A DNA stretch of 32,029 nt from Streptomyces cupreus (lineage in GTDB: Bacteria > Actinomycetota > Actinomycetes > Streptomycetales > Streptomycetaceae): NCBI RefSeq assembly GCF_014257025.1, contig NZ_JACMSF010000076.1:1-32029 (forward strand). Reading direction: 5' to 3'. The stretch's first letter is position 1. Each line of letters opens with the position of its first letter. The notes beneath the pieces are model-generated. The model had not been told where the DNA came from, did not search any database, and saw nothing but the letters and a program-made list of their open reading frames with translations. This document shows positions 7,589 to 17,397 of this stretch, piece after piece. Both the position numbers and the translations under genes were made by a program.

Positions 7589-7631
7589 ATGAGCACTCGA
7601 TGAGTACGCGATGAGTACGCCCATGAAGTAG
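7589..7631 (+). promoter_or_regulatory. chain of three overlapping mini-ORFs in the infB leader
   Basis: Three tiny frames overlap stop-to-start as ATGA: ATG at 7589 (peptide MSTR, TGA 7601-7603), ATG at 7600 (MSTR, TGA 7612-7614) and ATG at 7611 (MSTPMK, TAG 7629-7631). They arise from an 11-bp tandem repeat. Each restart sits on the preceding stop. No strong Shine-Dalgarno site precedes the first one. Whether they are translated is unknown. Confidence 0.45.
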
Positions 7632-7635
7632 CGAC

Positions 7636-7664
7636 GGTCCGGCCGCAACCCGGACCTAAAAGGA
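7636..7664 (+). promoter_or_regulatory. infB: hairpin abutting the infB ribosome binding site
   Basis: GGTCCGG (7636-7642) pairs perfectly with CCGGACC (7650-7656) around a 7-base loop, and the Shine-Dalgarno AGGAG begins 4 bases later. The GTG start at 7670 follows the AGGAG closely. The stem leaves the SD free but would stack next to a bound ribosome. Confidence 0.5.
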
Positions 7665-7669
7665 GCGAA

Positions 7670-10768
<3,099 letters not shown>

Positions 10769-10772
10769 TCTG

Positions 10773-10834
10773 ACACGCGACTGGGGCCGGTCGGCGGAAG
10801 TTATTTCCGTCGATCGGCCCCGGCCGTTGCGTGT
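10773..10834 (+). terminator. intrinsic terminator after infB
   Basis: A 17-bp stem (10783-10799 with 10805-10821, including two G-U pairs) closes a 5-base loop, and an outer 6-bp helix (ACACGC 10773-10778 with GCGTGT 10829-10834) clamps it. It starts a few bases after the infB stop, suggesting that ylxP-rbfA-truB also have their own transcription. Confidence 0.8.
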
Positions 10835-10894
10835 ACGGTTCCCGTATCGGCGTCGATGCGTGGCGCCCGTACCCCGAACCGGCGGGACATCCGG

Positions 10895-10908
10895 ACATAC
10901 ATGTATGT
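10895..10908. promoter_or_regulatory. 14-bp perfect palindrome over the ylxP start codon
   Basis: ACATACATGTATGT is its own reverse complement, is 10/14 A+T in very G+C-rich DNA, and its right half contains the ATG of ylxP (10901). It could be an operator or an mRNA hairpin that masks the start. Confidence 0.45.
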
Positions 10909-11194
10909 GGGGACTCTGTCCTTCGACCTGCTCCTCGGCGACGTTCGCTCGCTGAAGGAAAAACGCTCTCTCGTCCGTCCGATCGTGGCCGAACTCCAGC
11001 GCAAGTACCCGGTGAGCGCGGCCGAGACGGGCAACCAGGACCTTCATCGCAGGGCCGAGATCGGGCTCGCGATGGTCTCCGGGGACACGGGATACCTCTC
11101 CGACGTACTGGACCGCTGCGAGCGGCTGGTCGCCGGGCGGCCCGAGGTGGAACTGCTCTCGGTTCGACGCAGGCTCCACAGCGACGAAGACTGA
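10901..11194 (+). CDS. ylxP: YlxP family protein (DUF503)
   Basis: 97 residues, the usual DUF503 size. The start at 10901 gives MYVGTLSFDLLLGDVRSLKE; the first residues and SLKEKRSLVRPIVAEL are strongly conserved in this family. Later hallmarks are AETGNQDLHRRAEIGLAMVS and the end VELLSVRRRL. The family sits between infB and rbfA in many bacteria and is thought to act in ribosome or RNA metabolism, but no reaction is known. No Shine-Dalgarno site is visible; a palindrome covers the start codon. An open frame 15 codons longer exists but lacks conservation. Confidence 0.88.
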   Translation: MYVGTLSFDLLLGDVRSLKEKRSLVRPIVAELQRKYPVSAAETGNQDLHRRAEIGLAMVSGDTGYLSDVLDRCERLVAGRPEVELLSVRRRLHSDED

Positions 11195-11226
11195 TGCAAC
11201 AAGAAAGCACTTAAGGAGACGGACCA

Positions 11227-11673
11227 GTGGCCGACAACGCGCGGGCGAAAAGGCTGGCGGACCTCATCCGGGAGGTGGTGGCCCAGAAGCTGCAGCGCGG
11301 GATCAAGGACCCGCGGCTCGGCTCGCACGTCACCATCACGGACACCCGGGTCACGGGTGACCTGCGGGAGGCGACCGTCTTCTACACGGTGTACGGGGAC
11401 GACGAGGAGCGGAAGGCCGCGGCGGCCGGACTGGAGAGCGCCAAGGGCGTCCTGCGTTCCGCGGTCGGCGCGGCGGCGGGCGTGAAGTTCACCCCGACGC
11501 TGACCTTCGTGGCCGACGCGCTGCCCGACACCGCCCGGACCATCGAGGACCTCCTCGACAAGGCCCGCCAGTCCGACGAGAAGGTGCGCGAGGTCTCGGC
11601 CGGCGCCACCTACGCCGGTGAGGCGGACCCGTACAAGAAGCCCGGTGACGACGAGGACGACGCCGCCGAATGA
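11227..11673 (+). CDS. rbfA: 30S ribosome-binding factor RbfA
   Basis: 148 residues from GTG at 11227 with AAGGAG about 9 bases upstream. RbfA is a KH-fold protein that binds late 30S precursors and helps 16S rRNA 5-prime maturation and cold adaptation. Recognisable segments are RAKRLADLIREVVAQKLQRG, the strand VTITDTRVTGDLREATVFYT, and FVADALPDTARTIEDLLDKA. The C-terminal acidic tail (KKPGDDEDDAAE) is poorly conserved in the family. The stop overlaps the truB ATG as ATGA, so the two genes are translationally coupled. Confidence 0.95.
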   Translation: MADNARAKRLADLIREVVAQKLQRGIKDPRLGSHVTITDTRVTGDLREATVFYTVYGDDEERKAAAAGLESAKGVLRSAVGAAAGVKFTPTLTFVADALPDTARTIEDLLDKARQSDEKVREVSAGATYAGEADPYKKPGDDEDDAAE

Positions 11674-12575
11674 CGCAGAAGCACACCACGCCCGACGGCC
11701 TTGTCATCGTCGACAAGCCGTCGGGCTTCACTTCGCACGACGTGGTCGCCAAGATGCGCGGGATCGCCAGGACCCGCCGCGTCGGCCACGCCGGCACCCT
11801 CGACCCCATGGCGACGGGCGTGCTCGTCCTCGGCGTCGAGAAGGCCACCAAACTCCTCGGTCACCTCGCGCTGACCGAGAAGGAGTACCTGGGCACCGTC
11901 CGGCTCGGCCAGACGACCCTGACCGACGACGCCGAGGGCGAGATCACGGGGTCGCAGGATGCCTCGGAGGTCACCCGCGAGGCCGTCGACGCCGGGATCG
12001 CCAAGCTGACCGGCGACATCATGCAGGTGCCGTCCAAGGTGAGCGCCATCAAGATCGGCGGCGTGCGGTCCTACAAGCGGGCGCGGGAGGGCGAGGACTT
12101 CGAGATCCCGGCCCGTCCGGTCACCGTCTCCTCCTTCACGGTCCACGACATCCGGGACGCCGTCGCCGAGGACGGCACCCCCGTCCTGGACCTGGTGGTG
12201 TCGGTCGTCTGCTCCTCCGGCACCTACATCCGGGCGCTCGCCCGGGACCTCGGTGCCGACCTGGGCGTCGGCGGCCACCTCACGGCGCTACGCCGGACGC
12301 GCGTGGGCCCGTACAAGCTGGATTCCGCGAAGACCCTGGACCAGCTCCAGGAGGAGCTGACCGTGATGCCGATCGCCGAGGCCGCCGCGGCCGCGTTCCC
12401 TCGCTGGGACGTGGACACCAGGCGGGCGCGGCTGCTGACGAACGGCGTACGTCTGGAGATGCCCGAGGAGTACGCCGGCCGGGGCGCTGTCGCGGTCTTC
12501 GATCCGGAGGGCCGCTTCCTGGCGCTCGTCGAGGAGCACAAGGGCAAGGCGAAGAGCCTCGCCGTCTTCGGCTGA
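11670..12575 (+). CDS. truB: tRNA pseudouridine(55) synthase TruB
   Basis: 301 residues. TruB converts U55 of the tRNA T-loop to pseudouridine. The catalytic motif is RVGHAGTLDPMATGVLVL, with Asp45 as the nucleophile. Further family landmarks are KEYLGTVRLGQTTLTDDAEG, QVPSKVSAIKIGGVRSYKRA and SSGTYIRALARDLG. A C-terminal PUA-like domain follows (RARLLTNGVRLEMPEEYAGR onward). ATG at 11670 overlaps the rbfA stop. The gene ends in a clear hairpin terminator, which closes the rimP-to-truB superoperon. Confidence 0.96.
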   Translation: MTQKHTTPDGLVIVDKPSGFTSHDVVAKMRGIARTRRVGHAGTLDPMATGVLVLGVEKATKLLGHLALTEKEYLGTVRLGQTTLTDDAEGEITGSQDASEVTREAVDAGIAKLTGDIMQVPSKVSAIKIGGVRSYKRAREGEDFEIPARPVTVSSFTVHDIRDAVAEDGTPVLDLVVSVVCSSGTYIRALARDLGADLGVGGHLTALRRTRVGPYKLDSAKTLDQLQEELTVMPIAEAAAAAFPRWDVDTRRARLLTNGVRLEMPEEYAGRGAVAVFDPEGRFLALVEEHKGKAKSLAVFG

Positions 12576-12589
12576 GTTCTCGGCTCCAC

Positions 12590-12636
12590 CCGTGGAGCGG
12601 CGCGCACGGGGTGCCTCTCTGCCCGCCGCTCCACGG
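12590..12636 (+). terminator. intrinsic terminator after truB
   Basis: A perfect 13-bp stem (12590-12602 with 12624-12636) encloses 21 bases that themselves can form a 4-bp hairpin (GCAC/GTGC). It begins 15 bases after the truB stop and separates the superoperon from the next gene. Confidence 0.75.
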
Positions 12637-12685
12637 TCCCCCCTCGGTTCCCCCACCCCTAGGGTGTATCCAGCTGTCCCCCTCT

Positions 12686-12718
12686 GTTCACCCTTCCGTG
12701 CAGGCGCTCGGAGTGAAC
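12686..12718. repeat. GTTCAC/GTGAAC inverted repeat upstream of the NTPase gene
   Basis: GTTCAC at 12686-12691 and GTGAAC at 12713-12718 form an inverted repeat with centres 27 bases apart, about 40 bases before the putative -35. It could be a spaced operator; it is short enough to occur by chance. Confidence 0.25.
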
Positions 12719-12753
12719 CGAGGGAGCGGAAGGGGGCGCGTTCCCCGCGCGAT

Positions 12754-12783
12754 CTGTCCCGCTGATCATCCGGCGCCTACCGT
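12754..12783 (+). promoter_or_regulatory. candidate promoter of the pseudoprotease-NTPase gene
   Basis: CTGTCC (12754-12759) and TACCGT (12778-12783) are spaced 18 bases apart, giving a predicted leader of about 30 bases with the GGGGAGG ribosome site just before ATG 12822. Confidence 0.35.
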
Positions 12784-12821
12784 CGAAGACAGGTACGGCG
12801 GTACGGCGGGGAGGTTGGACC

Positions 12822-15800
12822 ATGGCGGCACGGGGCCCGCGGCCCGAGGACCGTGCGAAGGACACCCCCGACAACTCCCTGGTCCGCGTGCACGACCTCG
12901 CGGGCCGCCCCCGAGGCCTGGGTTTCGTGGCCGACCACCACGGCACGGTGATCACCAGCCACGAGGCGGTCGACGGCCTGCCCCGCCTGGTCCTGCGCGC
13001 CGCGCACGAGCGGAGCTGCGTGGTGACGGCCGACGCGGTGACCCCACTGCCCGCCCTGGACCTGGCCCTGATCCGCACGGAGGGCCTTGGCGCGGAGCCC
13101 CTGCCGGTGACGGTGAGGGACCATCCAGAGTCCGGCAGATACGTCCGTATCGCCGCAGGCGGCTGGCGCGAGGCACGCGTACTGGGCGCGACGTCCGTGA
13201 CGTACACGGCATCCGACGGCTTCCACCACCTCGACAACGCCCTGGAACTGGCGATCGGCACGGCAGGCAGGGACGCGCTGCGGCTGGGGGGAGGAGCGGC
13301 CGGAGGCCCGGTCCTGGACGCGGAGACCGGCGCGGTGATCGGAGTACTGGGCACGGCGCTGCACAGCGGCGACCGGGACTCGGGATTCGCGGTGCTGCTC
13401 CGCCCACCCCCACCATGCCCCCTGGCGGACTTGCTCGCCGAGAACGAGACGACGGTCCCCGCGTACGGCGCCGACCTCAACCTGGCGGGCGTCCTGGAAC
13501 TGACGGCGACATCGGTGGGCCAGGACGGCCCACCGAGCGAGGCCGAACCGGTGGAACGGCCCTCGGTGGCAAGGCGGTTCGAGGAGTTCACCTCGTGCAC
13601 GGGGGCCTCGGTCCTCGCCCTGGTGGGCGCACCGGGCAGCGGCCGTACGACAGAACTGGCGGCGCTGGCGGCCCGCCGTCACCGGGGCCCGGCACCGGCC
13701 CCCACCCTGTGGCTGCGCGGCGCCGACCTGAAGGCCGACGACAAGTCGGTGGCGGACGCGGCGAGCAGGGCGCTGGAGAGGGCGGCCCGAATCGTCGCGG
13801 CGTCACGCGCCATGACACCGACAGACCTCGGCGACCTGACCCCGGAACACCTGGCCCCCACCACGGCCCGCCCTCTGCTGCTCTTGCTGGACGGCCCGGA
13901 GGAAATGCCCCCACTCCTCTCCCACCGCCTGGCCGAATGGACGACAGCAACGGCGCAGTGGCTGAGGCATACGGGCGCGAGGCTGGTGGTGGCGTGCAGG
14001 GAGGAGTACTGGGAGGGGGCGGGGGCAAAGTTCCCGGAGGGGATGGTTTACGGCGGCACCGCCATGCCGGCGGACGCGCCCTCTCAGCACCGGTCCGCAT
14101 TTTCAATCACCCGGCGGCTCCCACCCTGCGTACGCCTCACCGACCTGACCCCCACCGAAGCCCACCAGGCCCGCACCCGCTACGGCATCCCCGACCACAC
14201 CCTCACCCCCCGGGACGCCCGCCACCCCCTCACCCTCCGCCTCCTCTCCGAGGTCCGCACAGCCCTCCCCGACGCCCTCAACACCCCCATCGACCGAGAC
14301 CAAGTCTTCGCGGCCCACCTGGACCTCATGTGTCTGCGCATCGCGGTGCGCCTGGCCGCGGAGAACGGCCTGCGAGGCACCGCGGTGAAAAGGCTCGCCG
14401 CGAAAGTCTCCGGCCAGGTCCACGAGGCCGCCCGCCGCAGCCTCGGCCCGGGCCAGGGCGGACTCGACCGGGAGACCTTCGAGGCGGTGTTCCCCTGGGG
14501 CACCGCACCCGCAGGGCTCGGCGGCGGCACCGGCTGGGCCTCCGCCGTACTAGCCGAAGGCCTCCTCGTCCCCGCAGGACACGGCTACCGCTTCGCCCAC
14601 GAGGAGTTCGCCGACTGGATCCAGGGCACCCACCTCGACCTGGACGAGGCCCTGCGCGCCCTGGTTCACCGCCACCGCACCGAGGACCCCCGCTCCCTCC
14701 CCGTACCCCACCACCGCATCGGGCTGGTGGTCGAGGCCCTGCTGCTCCTCGCCCGTCGGCATACGCCCCTCCAACTCGCTCTACGTCTCCAGGAGTTGAC
14801 CCACGCCCTGGAAGCCGACCCGCACTCCTGGTGGGCCGCCCGCCTCCTTGCCCAGGTCCTGCTGCGCGTACCGGACGCCACGCCTTACACGGACGTACTG
14901 CGCACACTCGCCGACCGGATCGTGACCTGGCGGCAGCAACAGCAGCCCGTACCACCGGAGTTCGGCCCCGACTTCTGGACCGCGCTGCCCCTGCCCGACG
15001 ACACGCGTCTCGAACTGCTCCGGCAGCTCGTCCTGGCCGACACGAAGACCGGCCCCCGTTACCTCGACGCCGTGTCCCGGCTCCTCGCCGCCGACGCCAC
15101 CGTCGTACAGCCGTATCTCACCCGCTGGTTCCACGACGACCGCCCGCTGCCCGCGACCCCGCACGCCACCGTCGCACGGGCCGCGCAGGCGCTGTTGCAC
15201 ACGCATCGGCACGGCGCGCTGGACGATCTGACGGAGACGCTCGTCGAGGTCGCGCACCGGAGGGCGGACGAGTTGCTGGCCGTGCTGTCGGAGGAGGAAC
15301 CGTCCGCGATCTGCCGGGCGGTGGACCGGTGGGCGCACGACGAGCGGCCCGCGCGGCGGGTGGCGGCGGTGGCGTACGGACTGCGCGCGGCGGCGCATGT
15401 ACGCACGACGGCCGACCGTGAGCTCCTCCGGTACGCCGCTCTCACCCTGCTCGCCCGCCCCGCCGACTGCACCCTGTACGGCGGCGCGCTCGCCCTCCTC
15501 GTCCACGACCCGCTCACCCGCGCCCGCCATCTCCCGCTCGCGCTACGGCACTTCGCGTCCGGCGATCCGCAGTTCCCGCCGAGCGCGCTGGTCGGCGCCC
15601 TCACCACGCACCCCGAGCCGGTCCTCGACGCCTTCCGGGAGCGGTTGCGCCGACCGGACGCGGGCCCGGCGCTGCGCACCCTCGCCGACGTCACCACGCC
15701 GTCGCTGGCCCGTCGGGTCGCCGCCCTCGTGCGGGAGGCGGTGGAGCGGCGCCCGGAGCGGGCGGGGGACGTCGCCGCGTACGTGGACCGCCGGCTGGAG

Positions 15801-16247
15801 CAGGGCCCGGCCGCCCGAGCCGTACTGTTCCCGCTGGTCACCGGGCTGCTCGACGGCGGCTGCGAGCAGGTGCGGGCCGCCCTCGCCGGCGTCCTCGCGG
15901 CCCCCGGGACCCCCGCCTCCCGCCCCCTGCGCCATGAACTCCTCGAATTCCTCCTCGCCCACGAGCGTGACCCCGCCGTCCTGGACGCGGTGCTGCACGC
16001 GGCGGCTCAGCAGTGCGGCGAGAGCCTGCGCGACCTGGTCCACCGCACCGGGCTGCTGCTGGTCCGCACACCGGACGGGGCGACCCGTTTCGACCGCGGT
16101 CTCATCGACCTCGGCCGCCATGTCCCCGGTTTCGCCGCCCGGGTCGCCGACTGGCTCACCGACGAGCCCCAGGACTGGGCCGCCGTGGTGGGCCCCAGCA
16201 CCCGCCGGATGATCGAGAACCTGGCAGGCGTTCGGGTCCCCGCCTGA
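12822..16247 (+). CDS. large STAND-type NTPase with N-terminal trypsin-fold domain lacking the catalytic serine
   Basis: 1141 residues from ATG at 12822, with GGGGAGG 7 bases upstream. Residues about 18-195 look like a trypsin/HtrA fold: GLGFVADHHGTVITSHEAVD (family pattern G-T-G-F...L-T-x-x-H), ALDLALI with Asp80, and GGAAGGPVLDAETGAVIGVL in place of GxSGGP. The serine position is Ala160, and His47 is one residue out of register with the usual T-x-A-H, so proteolysis is unlikely. A P-loop NTPase follows: Walker A GAPGSGRTT (269-277), Walker B LLLLLDGPEE (352-361) and a sensor-like LVVACRE (388-394). The remaining roughly 600 residues are helical and Leu/Ala/Arg-rich, probably HEAT-like repeats. 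The plan effector-NTPase-repeat sensor is that of STAND signalling proteins. Ligand and partner are unknown. It stands alone between truB and ribF. Confidence 0.8.
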   Translation: MAARGPRPEDRAKDTPDNSLVRVHDLAGRPRGLGFVADHHGTVITSHEAVDGLPRLVLRAAHERSCVVTADAVTPLPALDLALIRTEGLGAEPLPVTVRDHPESGRYVRIAAGGWREARVLGATSVTYTASDGFHHLDNALELAIGTAGRDALRLGGGAAGGPVLDAETGAVIGVLGTALHSGDRDSGFAVLLRPPPPCPLADLLAENETTVPAYGADLNLAGVLELTATSVGQDGPPSEAEPVERPSVARRFEEFTSCTGASVLALVGAPGSGRTTELAALAARRHRGPAPAPTLWLRGADLKADDKSVADAASRALERAARIVAASRAMTPTDLGDLTPEHLAPTTARPLLLLLDGPEEMPPLLSHRLAEWTTATAQWLRHTGARLVVACREEYWEGAGAKFPEGMVYGGTAMPADAPSQHRSAFSITRRLPPCVRLTDLTPTEAHQARTRYGIPDHTLTPRDARHPLTLRLLSEVRTALPDALNTPIDRDQVFAAHLDLMCLRIAVRLAAENGLRGTAVKRLAAKVSGQVHEAARRSLGPGQGGLDRETFEAVFPWGTAPAGLGGGTGWASAVLAEGLLVPAGHGYRFAHEEFADWIQGTHLDLDEALRALVHRHRTEDPRSLPVPHHRIGLVVEALLLLARRHTPLQLALRLQELTHALEADPHSWWAARLLAQVLLRVPDATPYTDVLRTLADRIVTWRQQQQPVPPEFGPDFWTALPLPDDTRLELLRQLVLADTKTGPRYLDAVSRLLAADATVVQPYLTRWFHDDRPLPATPHATVARAAQALLHTHRHGALDDLTETLVEVAHRRADELLAVLSEEEPSAICRAVDRWAHDERPARRVAAVAYGLRAAAHVRTTADRELLRYAALTLLARPADCTLYGGALALLVHDPLTRARHLPLALRHFASGDPQFPPSALVGALTTHPEPVLDAFRERLRRPDAGPALRTLADVTTPSLARRVAALVREAVERRPERAGDVAAYVDRRLEQGPAARAVLFPLVTGLLDGGCEQVRAALAGVLAAPGTPASRPLRHELLEFLLAHERDPAVLDAVLHAAAQQCGESLRDLVHRTGLLLVRTPDGATRFDRGLIDLGRHVPGFAARVADWLTDEPQDWAAVVGPSTRRMIENLAGVRVPA

Positions 16248-16374
16248 CTCCGCGCCTCGCACGTGCTACCCGTCACAGCCTCCATGCCGATGCGGGACGG
16301 GGGCACGCGGCATGGCACCCTTAGACCTGCGTAGAAGGTAGTGACGGACACGGGTTCGACAAGGAGCGGTCACA

Positions 16375-17331
16375 GTGCAGCGCTGGCGTGGCTTGGAGGA
16401 CATCCCCCAGGACTGGGGGCGCAGCGTCGTCACCATCGGTTCCTACGACGGTGTCCACCGCGGGCACCAGCTCATCATCCAGCACACCGTGGATCGCGCC
16501 CGCGCACTGGGTCTGCCCGCCGTGGTCGTCACCTTCGACCCGCACCCCAAGGAGGTGCTGCGGCCGGGCACCCACCCGCCCCTGCTCGCCCCGCACCACC
16601 GGCGGGCCGAACTCATGGCGGAACTGGGCGTGGACGCGGTTCTGGTGCTGCCGTTCACCATGGAGTTCTCCAACCTCTCCCCGGCGGACTTCATCGTCAA
16701 GGTCCTCATCGACAAGCTGCGCGCCAAGGCCGTCGTCGAGGGCCCGAACTTCCGTTTCGGCCACCGCGCGGCGGGTGACGTCGTGTATCTGGCCGAGCTG
16801 GGCAAGACGTACGACTTCGATGTCGAGGTCGTCGATCTGTATGTGTCCGGCGAGGCGGGTGGGGGCCAGCCGTTCTCCTCGACGCTGACCCGGCGCCTGG
16901 TCATCGAGGGCGATGTCGAGGGCGCCGCGGAGATCCTCGGCCGCCCGCACCGGGTAGAGGGCGTGGTCGTGCGCGGCGCGCAGCGCGGCCGCGAGCTGGG
17001 GGTCCCGACGGCGAACGTGGAGACGCTCCCGCACACCGCGATCCCCGCGGACGGCGTCTACGCGGGCTGGCTGCACGCCCAGGGCGAGAAGATGCCGGCC
17101 GCGATCTCCGTCGGCACGAACCCGACGTTCGACGGCACCGAGCGCACGGTCGAGGCGCATGTCATCGACCGGGTCGGCCTTGACCTCTACGGCCTGCATG
17201 TCGCCGTCGACTTCCTGGCCTTCGTGCGGGGGCAGGTGAAGTTCGACTCCCTCGACGCGCTGATCGAGCGGATGGGGGAGGACATCAAGGTCATCCGCGA
17301 TCTGACGGCAGCGGCGGAGGTGAAGCGCTAG
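16375..17331 (+). CDS. ribF: bifunctional riboflavin kinase/FAD synthetase
   Basis: 318 residues from GTG at 16375, with AAGGAG upstream. RibF phosphorylates riboflavin to FMN and adenylates FMN to FAD. The N-terminal adenylyltransferase module has IGSYDGVHRGHQ (21-32; most relatives have F where Tyr24 is), FDPHPKEVLRPG and EGPNFRFGHRAAGD (122-135). The C-terminal kinase module has RGRELGVPTANV (204-215), the GxPTAN motif, and E260 in RTVEAHVID, the usual catalytic-base position. It is the normal neighbour of truB, but here separated by the large NTPase gene. The gene ends in a hairpin shared with the convergent ATPase gene. Confidence 0.96.
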   Translation: MQRWRGLEDIPQDWGRSVVTIGSYDGVHRGHQLIIQHTVDRARALGLPAVVVTFDPHPKEVLRPGTHPPLLAPHHRRAELMAELGVDAVLVLPFTMEFSNLSPADFIVKVLIDKLRAKAVVEGPNFRFGHRAAGDVVYLAELGKTYDFDVEVVDLYVSGEAGGGQPFSSTLTRRLVIEGDVEGAAEILGRPHRVEGVVVRGAQRGRELGVPTANVETLPHTAIPADGVYAGWLHAQGEKMPAAISVGTNPTFDGTERTVEAHVIDRVGLDLYGLHVAVDFLAFVRGQVKFDSLDALIERMGEDIKVIRDLTAAAEVKR

Positions 17332-17348
17332 CCGCCGCTACGACGCCG

Positions 17349-17384
17349 AAGGGCGGCCGGTGCCTACGGGCACCGGCCGCCCTT
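17349..17384. terminator. bidirectional terminator between ribF and the EspI-like gene
   Basis: A perfect 16-bp stem (17349-17364 with 17369-17384) with a TACG tetraloop, flanked by A/T on both sides. It lies between two convergent stop codons only 66 bases apart. Confidence 0.85.
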
Positions 17385-17397
17385 TGTCTGTGGCTGC

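Noticed and set aside
11618..15421. Long plus-strand frame crossing rbfA, truB and part of the NTPase gene
   Set aside because: It crosses three well-supported genes and a terminator, has Pro/Arg/Gly-only composition and no domain signature.
12822..16247. Classifying the NTPase gene as a mobile anti-phage island
   Set aside because: Composition matches neighbours, no integrase, repeats or att sites flank it, and it sits inside a conserved housekeeping order.
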